Source of the DNA: Candidatus Latescibacterota bacterium
Lineage (GTDB): Bacteria; Krumholzibacteriota; Krumholzibacteriia; JACNKJ01
Assembly (NCBI GenBank): GCA_020633725.1
Contig: JACKDC010000005.1
Location: 124,001 to 188,000 of the forward strand
Length of the DNA stretch: 64,000 nucleotides
Reading direction: 5' to 3'
Shown here: piece by piece, positions 26,129 to 36,199 of the stretch
Position numbering within the stretch: position 1 is the first letter of the stretch
Layout of the letters: each line of letters opens with the position of its first letter
The notes under the pieces: model-generated
What the model was told of the DNA's origin: nothing
Seen by the model: only the letters and a program-made list of their open reading frames with translations
The model's database searches: none
Program-made: the position numbers and the translations under genes

Positions 26129-26581
26129 ATGTCCACAGGAACCGTCCGCCTGCAGCGGGTGATCAAGACGACTCCCGCCAAGCTCTACCGCGCCTTCATC
26201 GACCCCGACGCCATGGCCAAGTGGCTGCCGCCCCACGGCTTCACCGGCAAGGTGCACAGCATGGACGCGCGCGTCGGCGGCGCCTACTCCATGTCCTTCA
26301 CCAACTTCTCCACGGGCGGCTCGCACAGCTTCGGCGGCGTGTTCGTGGAGATGGTCGAGGGCGAGCGGCTCGTCTACACCGATCGCTTCGACGACCCGAA
26401 CCTGCCCGGCGAGATGAAGACCACCGTCACCCTCCGCGCGACGCCCATGGGCACGGAGCTGAACGTGGTGCAGGAGGGCATCCCCGCGATGATCCCGCTG
26501 GAGGCCTGCTATCTCGGCTGGCAGGAGTCGCTGCAGCTGCTGACGCTGCTGGTGGAGCCCGAGATCCCCGACGGCGCCTAG
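26129..26581 (+). CDS. SRPBCC/AHSA1-family protein
   Basis: 150 residues. The START-like helix-grip fold is recognised from RVIKTTPAKLYRAFIDPDAMAKWLPP at the N-terminus, the VGGAYSMSF strand pair, GVFVEMVEGERLVYTDRFDDP and the C-terminal helix GWQESLQLLTLLVEPEI. AHSA1-type proteins bind hydrophobic ligands or Hsp90 co-chaperone partners; bacterial members mostly have no known function. It is the first gene of a plus-strand set with DUF2214 and SDR genes, 43 and 509 bp downstream. Confidence 0.88.
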   Translation: MSTGTVRLQRVIKTTPAKLYRAFIDPDAMAKWLPPHGFTGKVHSMDARVGGAYSMSFTNFSTGGSHSFGGVFVEMVEGERLVYTDRFDDPNLPGEMKTTVTLRATPMGTELNVVQEGIPAMIPLEACYLGWQESLQLLTLLVEPEIPDGA

Positions 26582-26624
26582 CCGCCCGTCGAATCCAAGG
26601 AGCCCTCATGTGCAAGGAGACCTC

Positions 26625-27083
26625 ATGACCCTGCGCTGGATTCTCGCCGCGCTTCACCTGCTCGCCCTCGGCATCGGCCTCGGCGCCGTCTACTCGCGCG
26701 CGCGGCTGCTCAAGGGCCTGCGCGACGCGGCCCGCCTGCCCGAGGTCTTCCTCGCCGACGGCTACTGGGCGCTCGCCGGCGCCCTCTGGCTCGTGACGGG
26801 CCTGCTGCGCGCCTTCACGGGTCTCGAGAAGGGCGCGGCCTACTACCTGCACCATCCGCTCTTCCACGTGAAGCTGACGCTCTTCGTCGTCATCCTGCTC
26901 CTGGAGATCCGGCCCATGCTGGTGCTGATCCGCTGGCGGCAGGCGCGGCGGCGCGGCGAGACGCCGGACCTCGGCGCCGCGCCCGGGCTCGCGAAGATCA
27001 GCCACGCCCAGGCGGGGCTGGTGGTGATCATCCTGTTGCTGGCCACGGCCATCGCGCGCGGCCTGCTCTACCCCGCGAACTAG
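26625..27083 (+). CDS. DUF2214 family membrane protein
   Basis: 152 residues with four hydrophobic segments (about 5-25, 45-65, 75-98, 130-150). The family signature is clear: ILAALHLLALGIGLGAVYSRARLLKGL near the start, TGLEKGAAYYLHHPLFHVKL in the middle and LEIRPMLVLIRWR after the third segment. Function unknown. ATG at 26625 follows an AAGGAG site; a seven-codon open frame at 26608 lies across that site and is probably incidental. The SDR gene starts 7 bp after its stop. Confidence 0.85.
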   Translation: MTLRWILAALHLLALGIGLGAVYSRARLLKGLRDAARLPEVFLADGYWALAGALWLVTGLLRAFTGLEKGAAYYLHHPLFHVKLTLFVVILLLEIRPMLVLIRWRQARRRGETPDLGAAPGLAKISHAQAGLVVIILLLATAIARGLLYPAN

Positions 27084-27090
27084 GAGAGGC

Positions 27091-27822
27091 ATGGAGCCGC
27101 GACTCGCGATCGTCACCGGCACGAGTTCCGGCATCGGCGCCGCCCTGGCGGCGGCGCTGCTGGGCGAAGGCTGGGACGTCCTCGGCATCTCGCGCCGGCC
27201 CGTGGCGCTGGCGGACCCGCGCTACGCGCACCGCGTCGCGGATCTGGGGGATGTCTCCGCGCTCACCGGCTTCATCGACGCGCAGCTGCTCCCGCGCCTC
27301 GCTGCGAAACCGTGGTCGCGGGTGGGGCTGGTCAACAACGCGGCCAGCCTCGGTGGCCTGCGCCGGCTGGCGGAGCTCCCGCCCGAGGATCTCGCGGGGA
27401 TCTACGCCATCAACGCGGTGGCGCCGGTCGCGCTGATGGGGGCGCTGCTGCGGAGCGTTCCGCGCGCGACGCCGCTGCGGATCGTCAATGTCTCCTCGGG
27501 CGCCGCGCATCACGGCATCGCGGGCGCGGGCGACTACTGCAGCAGCAAGGCGGCGCTGCGCCTGGCCGGGATGGCCCTCGCCGAAGAGCTGGAGCCCGGG
27601 CGCGACGTGGCCGTCTTCAGCTACGAGCCCGGCGTGGTGGAGACGGCCATGCAGGTGGCCGCCCGCTCCGCCTCGCCGGACACCTTTCCGGCCCAGCCCA
27701 TGTTCGCGGGCTTCAAGGCCGACGGCCGTCTGAACGCGCCCGAGGCGGTGCTCGGTCCCATGCTCGACTTCCTCGCCGGACCCGCCGAGTCGCGCTTCGT
27801 GGAGAGCCGCTTCGGCGGCTAG
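27091..27822 (+). CDS. Short-chain dehydrogenase/reductase
   Basis: 243 residues, classical SDR: cofactor motif TGTSSGIG, NNAASLGG, catalytic Ser in VNVSSGAAHHG and YCSSK (YxxxK). The overall layout, with SYEPGVVETAMQ after the active site, resembles sepiapterin-reductase-like SDRs. Substrate cannot be told from sequence. Its AGGAG ribosome site overlaps the end of the DUF2214 gene, so it is the last gene of that operon. Confidence 0.88.
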   Translation: MEPRLAIVTGTSSGIGAALAAALLGEGWDVLGISRRPVALADPRYAHRVADLGDVSALTGFIDAQLLPRLAAKPWSRVGLVNNAASLGGLRRLAELPPEDLAGIYAINAVAPVALMGALLRSVPRATPLRIVNVSSGAAHHGIAGAGDYCSSKAALRLAGMALAEELEPGRDVAVFSYEPGVVETAMQVAARSASPDTFPAQPMFAGFKADGRLNAPEAVLGPMLDFLAGPAESRFVESRFGG

Positions 27823-27950
27823 CGGCACGCTTCCGGGTCGGTGACTCCGAAACCTCGCTGAATCGGCGGGGAGAATCGTGGGGGGTGACAAACAGAAAAG
27901 CAGCACCGGAGATCCGGCGCCCGAGCTAGCCCCCGGCGAATGGAGCATCG

Positions 27951-28673
27951 ATGCGCGCGACCCCTTCCCCTCGTCTCGCCCTGCTGCTGCTTCCTTTCCT
28001 TTTCCTCGGCTGCAGCGACAAGAGCAGCACCACTCCCTCGACCTTCCCCACCGCAGGCCTCCTGGCCTTTCTTCCCTTCGACGGCGATGCCAGCGACGAG
28101 AGCGGCAACGGCAACGACGGCACCCTGATCGGCGGCGCCACGGCCTCGGGCGAGCTCCTGCTGGGCAACAACGCCGACGACATGCTCTCCCTGCCCGCCT
28201 CCGTCATGGACGGCCTCACCGACTTCACCTTCGCGGCGTGGCTGCGCCTGGACGCGCTCCGGAACGAGGGCCACGAGGTGATCAGCGGGGCCAACGCGGT
28301 CGAAGACAACGACCTGGTCTTCTGGTACCGCGAGCACACGGACGAGTGGGCCATCGGCGTCAACAACGGCAACGCCGCGCTTTCGACCGACGCACGGATC
28401 GAGGACGGCCAGTGGCACCACGTCGCGCTCACCCGATCGGCCGGGCAGTTCCAGCTCTACCTTGACGGCAGCGCCTCCGGCAGCGCCGTCTCGCAACCGA
28501 CGGATGCCATCGAGATCGATCCCGGCGGCCTCATCTTCGGCCAGGACCAGGACACGGTCGGCGGCAACTTCGAAGCTGACGAGGCCTGGGCCGGCGCCAT
28601 GGACAACTTGCGCATCTACGACCGCGCGCTGAGCGCCGGCGATATCGGCAAGCTCGCGGAGGAATCCCGCTAG
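27951..28673 (+). CDS. LamG-domain lipoprotein
   Basis: 240 residues. Lipoprotein-type signal ending LFLGC (Cys21) and a short Ser/Thr linker, then a concanavalin A-like LamG/pentraxin domain. That domain shows FDGDASDESGNGNDGTLIGG, FTFAAWLRLDAL, DGQWHHVALTRSAGQFQLYLDG and the closing MDNLRIYDRALSAGDIGKL. Such domains bind carbohydrate or protein ligands through a jelly-roll face. GGAG precedes the ATG by 5 bp. The 128 bp before it hold no other gene. It probably acts at the outer membrane as a binding protein. Confidence 0.85.
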   Translation: MRATPSPRLALLLLPFLFLGCSDKSSTTPSTFPTAGLLAFLPFDGDASDESGNGNDGTLIGGATASGELLLGNNADDMLSLPASVMDGLTDFTFAAWLRLDALRNEGHEVISGANAVEDNDLVFWYREHTDEWAIGVNNGNAALSTDARIEDGQWHHVALTRSAGQFQLYLDGSASGSAVSQPTDAIEIDPGGLIFGQDQDTVGGNFEADEAWAGAMDNLRIYDRALSAGDIGKLAEESR

Positions 28674-28685
28674 ACCGAGTCTAGG

Positions 28686-28714
28686 TTGCGGGCGGGGAGG
28701 CCCTGCGCTAGATT
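28686..28714 (+). promoter_or_regulatory. Promoter of cydAB
   Basis: -35 TTGCGG (28686-28691), 17-bp spacer, -10 TAGATT (28709-28714). Predicted start about 28721, giving a leader of only about 14 nt that carries GGAGG at 28722-28726. Confidence 0.6.
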
Positions 28715-28734
28715 GGCCTGCGGAGGTGCCGGCC

Positions 28735-30084
<1,350 letters not shown>

Positions 30085-30091
30085 GGACGCG

Positions 30092-31141
30092 ATGGAAGCG
30101 CTCTGGTATGGCATCGCCGCGATGACCCTGGCCATCTACGTGGTCATGGACGGCTTCGACTTCGGCGCCGGCGCGCTGCACCTCTGGATCGCGCGGCGCG
30201 ACGCGGAACGCCGCCAGGTGCTCGCGGCCATCGGCCCCTTCTGGGACGGCAACGAGGTCTGGCTGCTCGCCGCCGGCGGCGTGCTCTTCCTCGCCTTTCC
30301 GCGCGTGCTGGCGGCCGGGCTGAGCGGCTTCTACCTGGCCATCATGCTGGTGCTCTGGCTGCTGATCCTGCGCGGGATCGCCATCGAGTTCCGCTCCCAT
30401 CTGGCGGACGGCATGTGGCGCAGCCTCTGGGACGCGATCTTCGCGCTGGCCTCCACGCTGCTGCCGGTGCTCTTCGGCGCGGCGCTGGGCAACCTGCTCC
30501 GCGGCGTCCCCCTCGCGGCGGACGGCTGGTTCGCCCTCACGCTCTTCGCCTCCTTCTCGCCCCGGGGCGAGCTGGGAATCCTGGACTGGTACACCGTGCT
30601 GGCGGGCGTCCTGGCCCTGGTCGCGCTCGCCCACCATGGCGCGCTCTTCCTCGCGTGGAAGACGGACGGGGACGTCCAGCGCCGCAGCCGCCGCGCCGCC
30701 GCGGGCCTCTTTCCGGCGCTGCTGCCGCTCTGGTTGCTCGGCACGGTGGCGACCTTCTCCCTCAACCCCGCGCTGCGCGCGGCGGTGACGTCCCGCCCCC
30801 TGGCCTGGCTGGCCGGAGCCCTGCTGCTCGTGGGACTCGCGCTGAGCGGCCTTGCGCGCCGCGCGGGCCGCGACCTCACCGCCTTCCTGGGCTCGGCCGC
30901 CTTCCTGCTCGGCGTGCTGGGGGCGACGGCGGCGTCGCTCTACCCGGTGCTGATCCGCGCCGCCGGCGACGCCACGCTCTCCCTGGACGCCGCGGCCAGC
31001 GCCGCGAGTCGCGACTCGCTGACCGCCGCGCTCGGCTGGTGGCCCGCGGGGCTCGCGCTGGCGCTGGTCTACATCGCGATGGTCTTCCGGCTGCACCGCG
31101 GCAAGGTGAGCGCGGCGCCGGTGGCGGAGGAGGAGCGCTGA
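30092..31141 (+). CDS. cydB: Cytochrome bd ubiquinol oxidase subunit II
   Basis: 349 residues with eight or nine hydrophobic helices. The start, YGIAAMTLAIYVVMDGFDFGAGALHL, followed by AIGPFWDGNEVWLLAAGGVLFLAFP, is the CydB signature. The central LRGIAIEFRSH block and the C-terminal SLYPVLIRAAGDATLSLD also match the family. It pairs with CydA in the inner membrane. Its stop overlaps the start of the next membrane protein (TGATG at 31139-31143). Confidence 0.94.
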   Translation: MEALWYGIAAMTLAIYVVMDGFDFGAGALHLWIARRDAERRQVLAAIGPFWDGNEVWLLAAGGVLFLAFPRVLAAGLSGFYLAIMLVLWLLILRGIAIEFRSHLADGMWRSLWDAIFALASTLLPVLFGAALGNLLRGVPLAADGWFALTLFASFSPRGELGILDWYTVLAGVLALVALAHHGALFLAWKTDGDVQRRSRRAAAGLFPALLPLWLLGTVATFSLNPALRAAVTSRPLAWLAGALLLVGLALSGLARRAGRDLTAFLGSAAFLLGVLGATAASLYPVLIRAAGDATLSLDAAASAASRDSLTAALGWWPAGLALALVYIAMVFRLHRGKVSAAPVAEEER

Positions 31142-31554
31142 TGCGCAGCAGCGACCGCTGGACGGCCCTGGGCGCGGGCGCCATCGCCGGCGCGACGATC
31201 CTGGGCCTCTTCGGCCGCATCGCCATGGCGGCGGTGGCCTGGGCCGTGGGCGCGCCCCTGAACCTGAGCGCGGCGGGCCTGCTGGAAGTGCTGGTGCTCG
31301 GCGCGCTGCTCGGCGCCGCGGGGGGATCGCTGCTCCGTCTGCCGCTGCTCGCGCGGCGCTCGACCGGCGCGGCGGGCGTCCTCATGGGCCTCCTGCTCTT
31401 CGCGCTGGCGCTCCTGCTCTCCGCCCTGGGGGGACGTCTCCGCCTGGAGGCCACGCCGCTGCAGGCGCTCACCGTCGCCGTGGTGCTGGCGGACTTCCTG
31501 CTCTACGGCGTGGCGGCCTCGGGCCTCCTGGCGCTGATGCGCCGGCCCGGCTGA
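31141..31554 (+). CDS. Small membrane protein coupled to cydB
   Basis: 137 residues, not recognised. Four hydrophobic segments at about 10-35, 43-65, 75-95 and 108-130. The start overlaps the cydB stop by one base, so it is probably translated with cydB. It is far longer than CydX/CydH accessory peptides and shares no motif with them. A role in assembly or regulation of the oxidase is possible but rests only on position. Confidence 0.75.
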   Translation: MRSSDRWTALGAGAIAGATILGLFGRIAMAAVAWAVGAPLNLSAAGLLEVLVLGALLGAAGGSLLRLPLLARRSTGAAGVLMGLLLFALALLLSALGGRLRLEATPLQALTVAVVLADFLLYGVAASGLLALMRRPG

Positions 31555-31561
31555 GGCCGAC

Positions 31562-32089
31562 GTGGGGGAGACATCGCCGCTGCGCGGGGCGACGCCCGCG
31601 GACATCCCCGGCATCGCGCGGGTTCATGTGCAGGCCTGGCGCGAGACCTACGCCGGCATCGTGCCGGCGGCACACCTGGCGCAGCTGTCCACCGAGCGCT
31701 CCGAGCAGGTCTGGGTGCGGTCGCTCGCGGCCCCCGCGGGCCGGACCTTCGTGCTGGCGCCGGGTGGCCAGGTGCAGGGCTTCGTCTCCGCGGGACCCAC
31801 CCGCGGCGACCTGAAGGACTTTGACGGCGAGATCTACGCCCTGTATCTTCTCCGCCACCTGCAGGGCCGCGGCCACGGACGTCGCCTCTTCGCGGCGGCC
31901 GTCGAGGCCCTGCGGGACGACACGCACCGATCGATGGCCCTCTGGGTGCTGCGGGACAACCCGACCCGGGGCTTCTACGCGCACATGGGTGGCGTGGTGG
32001 TGGGCGAACAGCCCTTGACGATCGGGGGAGAGGAGCTCGTGGAGGTCGCCTACGGCTGGCCCCGGCTTTCCGACGTGACCATCGGCTGA
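31562..32089 (+). CDS. GNAT family N-acetyltransferase
   Basis: 175 residues. The GNAT fold is shown by LRGATPADIPGIARVHVQAWRETYAGIVP at the start, the beta-4 strand EIYALYLLRHLQGRGHGRRLF with the acetyl-CoA pyrophosphate loop (QGRGHGRR, matching Q/RxxGxG/A), and ALWVLRDNPTRGFYAHMGG. Related proteins acetylate small amines or protein N-termini; the substrate is unknown. A GTG start at 31562 is used because it is the first in-frame start and precedes the domain by the usual few residues. It is encoded 7 bp after the coupled membrane protein, possibly in the cyd transcript. Confidence 0.88.
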   Translation: MGETSPLRGATPADIPGIARVHVQAWRETYAGIVPAAHLAQLSTERSEQVWVRSLAAPAGRTFVLAPGGQVQGFVSAGPTRGDLKDFDGEIYALYLLRHLQGRGHGRRLFAAAVEALRDDTHRSMALWVLRDNPTRGFYAHMGGVVVGEQPLTIGGEELVEVAYGWPRLSDVTIG

Positions 32090-32148
32090 CCGCTTTCGGG
32101 ACTCGCGTTCCGCCCCGGGGCGGGCGCCGAAGGCCCGTGGAGGAGTCG

Positions 32149-33048
32149 ATGTCCTACCCTCGCGCCCTGCTGCTCACCGCCATCACCATGGTCGCCTTCG
32201 CGAGCAACTCCCTGCTCTGCCGCGCCGCACTGCGCGGAGCCTCGATCGACGCCGCCGCCTTCACGGCCCTCAGGCTGGCCTCCGGCGCCGTGATGCTGGC
32301 CCTGCTCTCCCGCCTGCGCCGCGGCCGTGACCGCGCGCCCGGCAGCTGGCGGTCGGCCCTGGCGCTCTTCGCGTACGCCGCCTGCTTCTCCTTCGCCTAC
32401 CTGAGCCTCCCCGCCGCGACGGGAGCGCTCCTGCTCTTCGGCGCCGTTCAGGCGACGATGATCGGTCACGGCATCTCCGCCGGCGAGCGGATGGGCCGCT
32501 GGCAGTGGTTCGGCGTGCTGCTCGCGCTGGGCGGGCTGATCGGGCTGCTCCTGCCCGGTCTCAGCGCGCCGCCCCTCGTGGGAGCGGTCCTCATGCTGGG
32601 CGCCGGCGTGGCCTGGGGCGTCTACTCCCTGCGGGGTCGCCGCGCGACCAATCCCGTCGGCACCACGGCCGGCAACTTCCTGCGCGCGACGCCGTTCGCC
32701 CTGGCGCTGGTCCTGCCCTTCTGGCGGCAGCTCGCGGTGACGCCCCGCGGCGCCCTGCTGGCCGTGGCGTCGGGCGCCCTCGCCTCGGGTCTCGGCTACA
32801 CGATCTGGTACCTGGCGCTGCCCGCGCTGAAGGCCACCCAGGCGGCCACCGTCCAGCTCAGCGTGCCCGTGATCGCGGGCCTGGGCGGCGTGCTCCTGCT
32901 GGGAGAGCCGCTCGGCCTGCGGCTCGCGCTGGCGTCCCTGGCCATCCTGGGCGGAATCGCCCTCGTGATTCTCGAGCGCCGCGCCGCCCCGGGCGCGGTC
33001 GCCGTCGCTCCCGAGCCCGCCACCCTGACCGCCAACGACGGAGGATGA
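32149..33048 (+). CDS. EamA/DMT family transporter
   Basis: 299 residues, ten predicted helices in two EamA halves. The first has AFASNSLLCRAALRGASIDAAAFTALRLASGA, a typical DMT opening; the second has LMLGAGVAWGVYSLRGRR and GLGYTIWYLALPALKATQAATVQLSVPVIAGLGGVLLLGEPL. DMT carriers export metabolites, amino acids or drugs across the inner membrane; the substrate is not predictable. ATG at 32149 has GGAGGAG 5-11 bp upstream. Its TGA overlaps the start of the DUF1579 gene that follows. Confidence 0.9.
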   Translation: MSYPRALLLTAITMVAFASNSLLCRAALRGASIDAAAFTALRLASGAVMLALLSRLRRGRDRAPGSWRSALALFAYAACFSFAYLSLPAATGALLLFGAVQATMIGHGISAGERMGRWQWFGVLLALGGLIGLLLPGLSAPPLVGAVLMLGAGVAWGVYSLRGRRATNPVGTTAGNFLRATPFALALVLPFWRQLAVTPRGALLAVASGALASGLGYTIWYLALPALKATQAATVQLSVPVIAGLGGVLLLGEPLGLRLALASLAILGGIALVILERRAAPGAVAVAPEPATLTANDGG

Positions 33049-33518
33049 TGCCCATGCAGATGCCGACACCCGCTCCCGGCCACCGACTGCTCGAGCGCCT
33101 CGCCGGCGTGTGGGAGGGGGAGGAGACCATGTTCCCGTCCCAGTGGGATCCCGCCGGCGGCACCGCGCAGGGTCGCACGGAGAGCCGACTCGCTCTCGGT
33201 GGTTTCGCGCTGATCGGCGACTACACCCAGGAGCGAGAGGGACGGGTCACCTTTCGCGGCCACAGCGTGATGACCTACGACCCCAAGGCCGACCTCTACA
33301 CCCTGCACTGGTTCGATTCCCTCGGCTCGCCGCCGGAGGTCTTCACGGGGCGCTTCGACGGCGACGTGCTCGTCCACAGCCACGGCGGGCCCCACATGCA
33401 CGTGCGCCTGACCTACGACCGGTCGGAGGAGGGCACGCTCGGTTCGTCCATGGAGATGTCGCCGGACGGCAAGGACTGGAAGCGGCTCTTCGAGGCCCGC
33501 TACCGCTTCCGGCGCTAG
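33048..33518 (+). CDS. DUF1579 family protein (cytoplasmic)
   Basis: 156 residues without a signal peptide. Family blocks: LERLAGVWEGEETMFPS, GRTESRLALGGFALIGDYTQ, GHSVMTYDPKADLYTLHWFDSLGSPP and the end DWKRLFEARYRFRR. Three in-frame ATGs occur at 33045, 33048 and 33054; all follow a GGAGG at 33040-33044, so the start is uncertain by three codons. Coupled to the EamA transporter gene. Function unknown. Confidence 0.8.
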   Translation: MPMQMPTPAPGHRLLERLAGVWEGEETMFPSQWDPAGGTAQGRTESRLALGGFALIGDYTQEREGRVTFRGHSVMTYDPKADLYTLHWFDSLGSPPEVFTGRFDGDVLVHSHGGPHMHVRLTYDRSEEGTLGSSMEMSPDGKDWKRLFEARYRFRR

Positions 33519-33581
33519 GCTGGCCGCGGGGCCGTCAAACGGGGTACAATGGGACCGACCCCAGCCGCCGGGAGACGACCC

Positions 33582-36131
33582 ATGCGCCGCAGCCTGCTCA
33601 GCCTCGCCGCGATCGCCCTCTGCCTGCTCGTCCTGCTGCCCCTCGTGCGCGGTGCGCGCCCCGTGGGAACACCCGTGGGAACAGCGGAGCACGAACCCAG
33701 CCGCGAGCCCAACGACTGGTTCTGGATGCAGCGCGCCTACCCCGGCGTCACGCTGAGCCAGGACGCGCTGGCGCGTGGCATGGCCCAGGCGGCGGCCAAG
33801 GAGGCCGGCGGCGCGCTGATGAACCGCTCGACCTGGACGCAGGCCGGGCCCACCAACGTGGGCGGGCGCGTGACGGACATCGCCGTCCATCCCACGAACC
33901 CCGATCTCGCCTACGCGGCCATGGCCAGCGGCGGCATCTTCGTCACGCCGGACGGGGGCACGAGCTGGTCGCCGATCTTCGACCAGGAGGCCGCGCTGCC
34001 CGTGGGCGCGGTGGCCCTGGATCCGAGCGACCCCGACGTGATCTACGCGGGCACGGGCGAGGCGAACGCGGCGAGCCTGAGCTTCTTCGGCCTCGGCGTC
34101 TTCAAGTCGGTGGACGCGGGCGGGAGCTGGCAGTCGCTGGGCCTGGAGGCGACGCGCTACATCGCGCGCATCGTGGTGGATCCCGCCGACGGCAATCGCG
34201 TCTACGTGGCCGCCACCGGCGCGCTCTTCGAGCCCAACCCCGAGCGGGGCGTGTACCGCAGCCTGAACGGCGGCGCAGACTGGGAGCGCGTCTTCGCCCT
34301 CACGGACTCCACCGCCTGCACCGATCTCGCGATCAATCCGCAGAACCCGCAGGTGCTCTACGCCGCCATGTGGGAGCGCATGCGCGGCCTCACCTACCGC
34401 CGCTCGGGCGGACCCAGCAGCGGCCTCTGGCGGAGCGAGGACGGCGGCGACAGCTGGCAGGAGCTCACGGTGGGCCTGCCCAGCGGCAGCGACGTGGGCC
34501 GCATCGGCGTCACCGTCTGCGCCAGCCAGCCGAACGTGCTCTACGCGATCTACGCGGACGCCAGCGCCTACTTCCAGGGCGTCTACAAGAGCACCGACGG
34601 CGGCGACACCTGGACCGCCACCAACGACGGCGCGCTGAGCGGCATGTACAGCAGCTACGGCTGGTGGTTCGGGAACATCCGCGTGGATCCGTCCAACCCG
34701 AACAACGTGATCGCGCTGGGCCTCTACGCCTACCGCAGCAGCACGGGCGGCTCGAGCTGGAGCCAGACGGGCAGCAACATGCACGTGGACCACCACGCGC
34801 TGGCCTTCGCGCCGTCGTCGCCCGGCCGCGCCTACGAGGGCAACGACGGCGGCCTCTACCGCTCGAACAACGGCGGCAGCACCTGGAGCAAGCTCTACGA
34901 CCAGCCCACGAGCCAGTTCTACGCCATCGCGGTCGACTACCAGAACCCCGAGCGGCTGATGGGCGGCACCCAGGACGACGGCACCCTGCGCACCGCCACC
35001 GGCGCCCTCGACGACTGGTCCGACATCTACGGCGGCGACGGCTTCTACTGCCTCGTGGACCCCACCAACTCCAACGTGCTCTACGCGGAGTCGCAGTACG
35101 GCTACTTCGGCAAGTCCACCAACGGCGGCGGCAGCTTCAGCGGCGCCACCAGCGGCATCAACAGCGGCGATCGCACGAACTGGTCGACGCCCGTGGTCAT
35201 GGATCCCTCCGACCACCAGCGGCTCTACTACGGCACCTATCGCGTGTATCGTAGCACCAACGCCGCCGGCTCCTGGACCGCCATCAGCGGGGACCTCACC
35301 GACGGCAATCACGGCGGCGGCTTCGGCACGATCACCACGCTGGCCGTGGCGCCCGGCGATCCCGACCTGATCTTGGCGGGCACCGACGACGGCCGCGTCT
35401 GGCTCACCGCCAACGGCGGCGGTGCCTGGCAGCCCGTGGACGCCACGCTGCCGCGCCGCTGGGTCACGCGCGTGGCCGTGGATCCGAGCGACACGCAGGT
35501 GCTCTACGTCACCTACTCGGGTCTGCGCTGGGAGGAGACGGGGCACGTCTTCCGCAGCGGCGACCAGGGCGGCTCCTGGCAGGACGTCACCGGCGACCTG
35601 CCGCAGATGCCCGTCAACGTGATCGTGGTGGATCCCGATCAGCCGAGCCGGGTCTTCGTGGGGACGGACGTCGGCGCCTACACCAGCCTGCAGCCCGGCG
35701 GCGCCTGGCAGGTGCTGGCCACGGGCCTGCCCCGCGCGCCGGTGCTCGACCTCGTGCTGCACCAGCCCACGCGCACGCTGGTGGCGGGCACGCACGGGCG
35801 CTCCATGTTCCGCCTCGCGCTGGACGACCTCACCGCCGTCGCCGAGGCCGCGCCCACCGCGCGCCTCCTGGAGGCGCAGCCCAACCCCTTCAACCCGCAG
35901 ACCACGCTGCGCCTGGCGGTGGAGACGCCGACGCCGGTGCGCGTGAGCATCGTGGACGTCCAGGGCCGCACCCTGCGCGTGCTGCTCGACGAACGCCTCC
36001 CGGCCGGCGAGCGGACACTGCGCTGGGACGGCCGCGACGACGCCGGCCACGCCCTGCCCAGCGGCGTCTATCTCGCGCGGCTCAGCCAGCCCGCCGGCGA
36101 CAGCGCCCGCAAGCTGGTGCTCCTCCGCTAG
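33582..36131 (+). CDS. Secreted BNR/sortilin-like beta-propeller protein with C-terminal sorting-type domain
   Basis: 849 residues. Signal peptide MRRSLLSLAAIALCLLVLLPLVRGA; two beta-propellers built from BNR/VPS10-type repeats, with Asp-box motifs such as SVDAGGSWQSL, SEDGGDSWQEL, STDGGDTWTAT and SNNGGSTWSKL, and strands like DPSDPDVIYAGT. The C-terminal domain reads QPNPFNPQTTLRLAV, VDVQGRTL, RWDGRDDAG, SGVYLARL, ending RKLVLLR. Asp-box propellers occur in sialidases, xyloglucanases and sortilin-like receptors; no sialidase Arg triad or glutamate pair was identified, so a hydrolase role is unproven. A -10-like TACAAT occurs at 33545-33550 but has no convincing -35. Probably exported and surface attached. 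Confidence 0.87.
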   Translation: MRRSLLSLAAIALCLLVLLPLVRGARPVGTPVGTAEHEPSREPNDWFWMQRAYPGVTLSQDALARGMAQAAAKEAGGALMNRSTWTQAGPTNVGGRVTDIAVHPTNPDLAYAAMASGGIFVTPDGGTSWSPIFDQEAALPVGAVALDPSDPDVIYAGTGEANAASLSFFGLGVFKSVDAGGSWQSLGLEATRYIARIVVDPADGNRVYVAATGALFEPNPERGVYRSLNGGADWERVFALTDSTACTDLAINPQNPQVLYAAMWERMRGLTYRRSGGPSSGLWRSEDGGDSWQELTVGLPSGSDVGRIGVTVCASQPNVLYAIYADASAYFQGVYKSTDGGDTWTATNDGALSGMYSSYGWWFGNIRVDPSNPNNVIALGLYAYRSSTGGSSWSQTGSNMHVDHHALAFAPSSPGRAYEGNDGGLYRSNNGGSTWSKLYDQPTSQFYAIAVDYQNPERLMGGTQDDGTLRTATGALDDWSDIYGGDGFYCLVDPTNSNVLYAESQYGYFGKSTNGGGSFSGATSGINSGDRTNWSTPVVMDPSDHQRLYYGTYRVYRSTNAAGSWTAISGDLTDGNHGGGFGTITTLAVAPGDPDLILAGTDDGRVWLTANGGGAWQPVDATLPRRWVTRVAVDPSDTQVLYVTYSGLRWEETGHVFRSGDQGGSWQDVTGDLPQMPVNVIVVDPDQPSRVFVGTDVGAYTSLQPGGAWQVLATGLPRAPVLDLVLHQPTRTLVAGTHGRSMFRLALDDLTAVAEAAPTARLLEAQPNPFNPQTTLRLAVETPTPVRVSIVDVQGRTLRVLLDERLPAGERTLRWDGRDDAGHALPSGVYLARLSQPAGDSARKLVLLR

Positions 36132-36142
36132 CCTTCTCGCGC

Positions 36143-36171
36143 TTGTGACGGGACGCCCGGGCCGCTAGACT
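36143..36171 (+). promoter_or_regulatory. Promoter of the M14 peptidase gene
   Basis: -35 TTGTGA (36143-36148), 17-bp spacer, -10 TAGACT (36166-36171). Predicted leader about 22 nt to the ATG at 36200. Confidence 0.6.
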
Positions 36172-36199
36172 CGGGCGCCCCCGTCGAAAGCGAGCGCCC

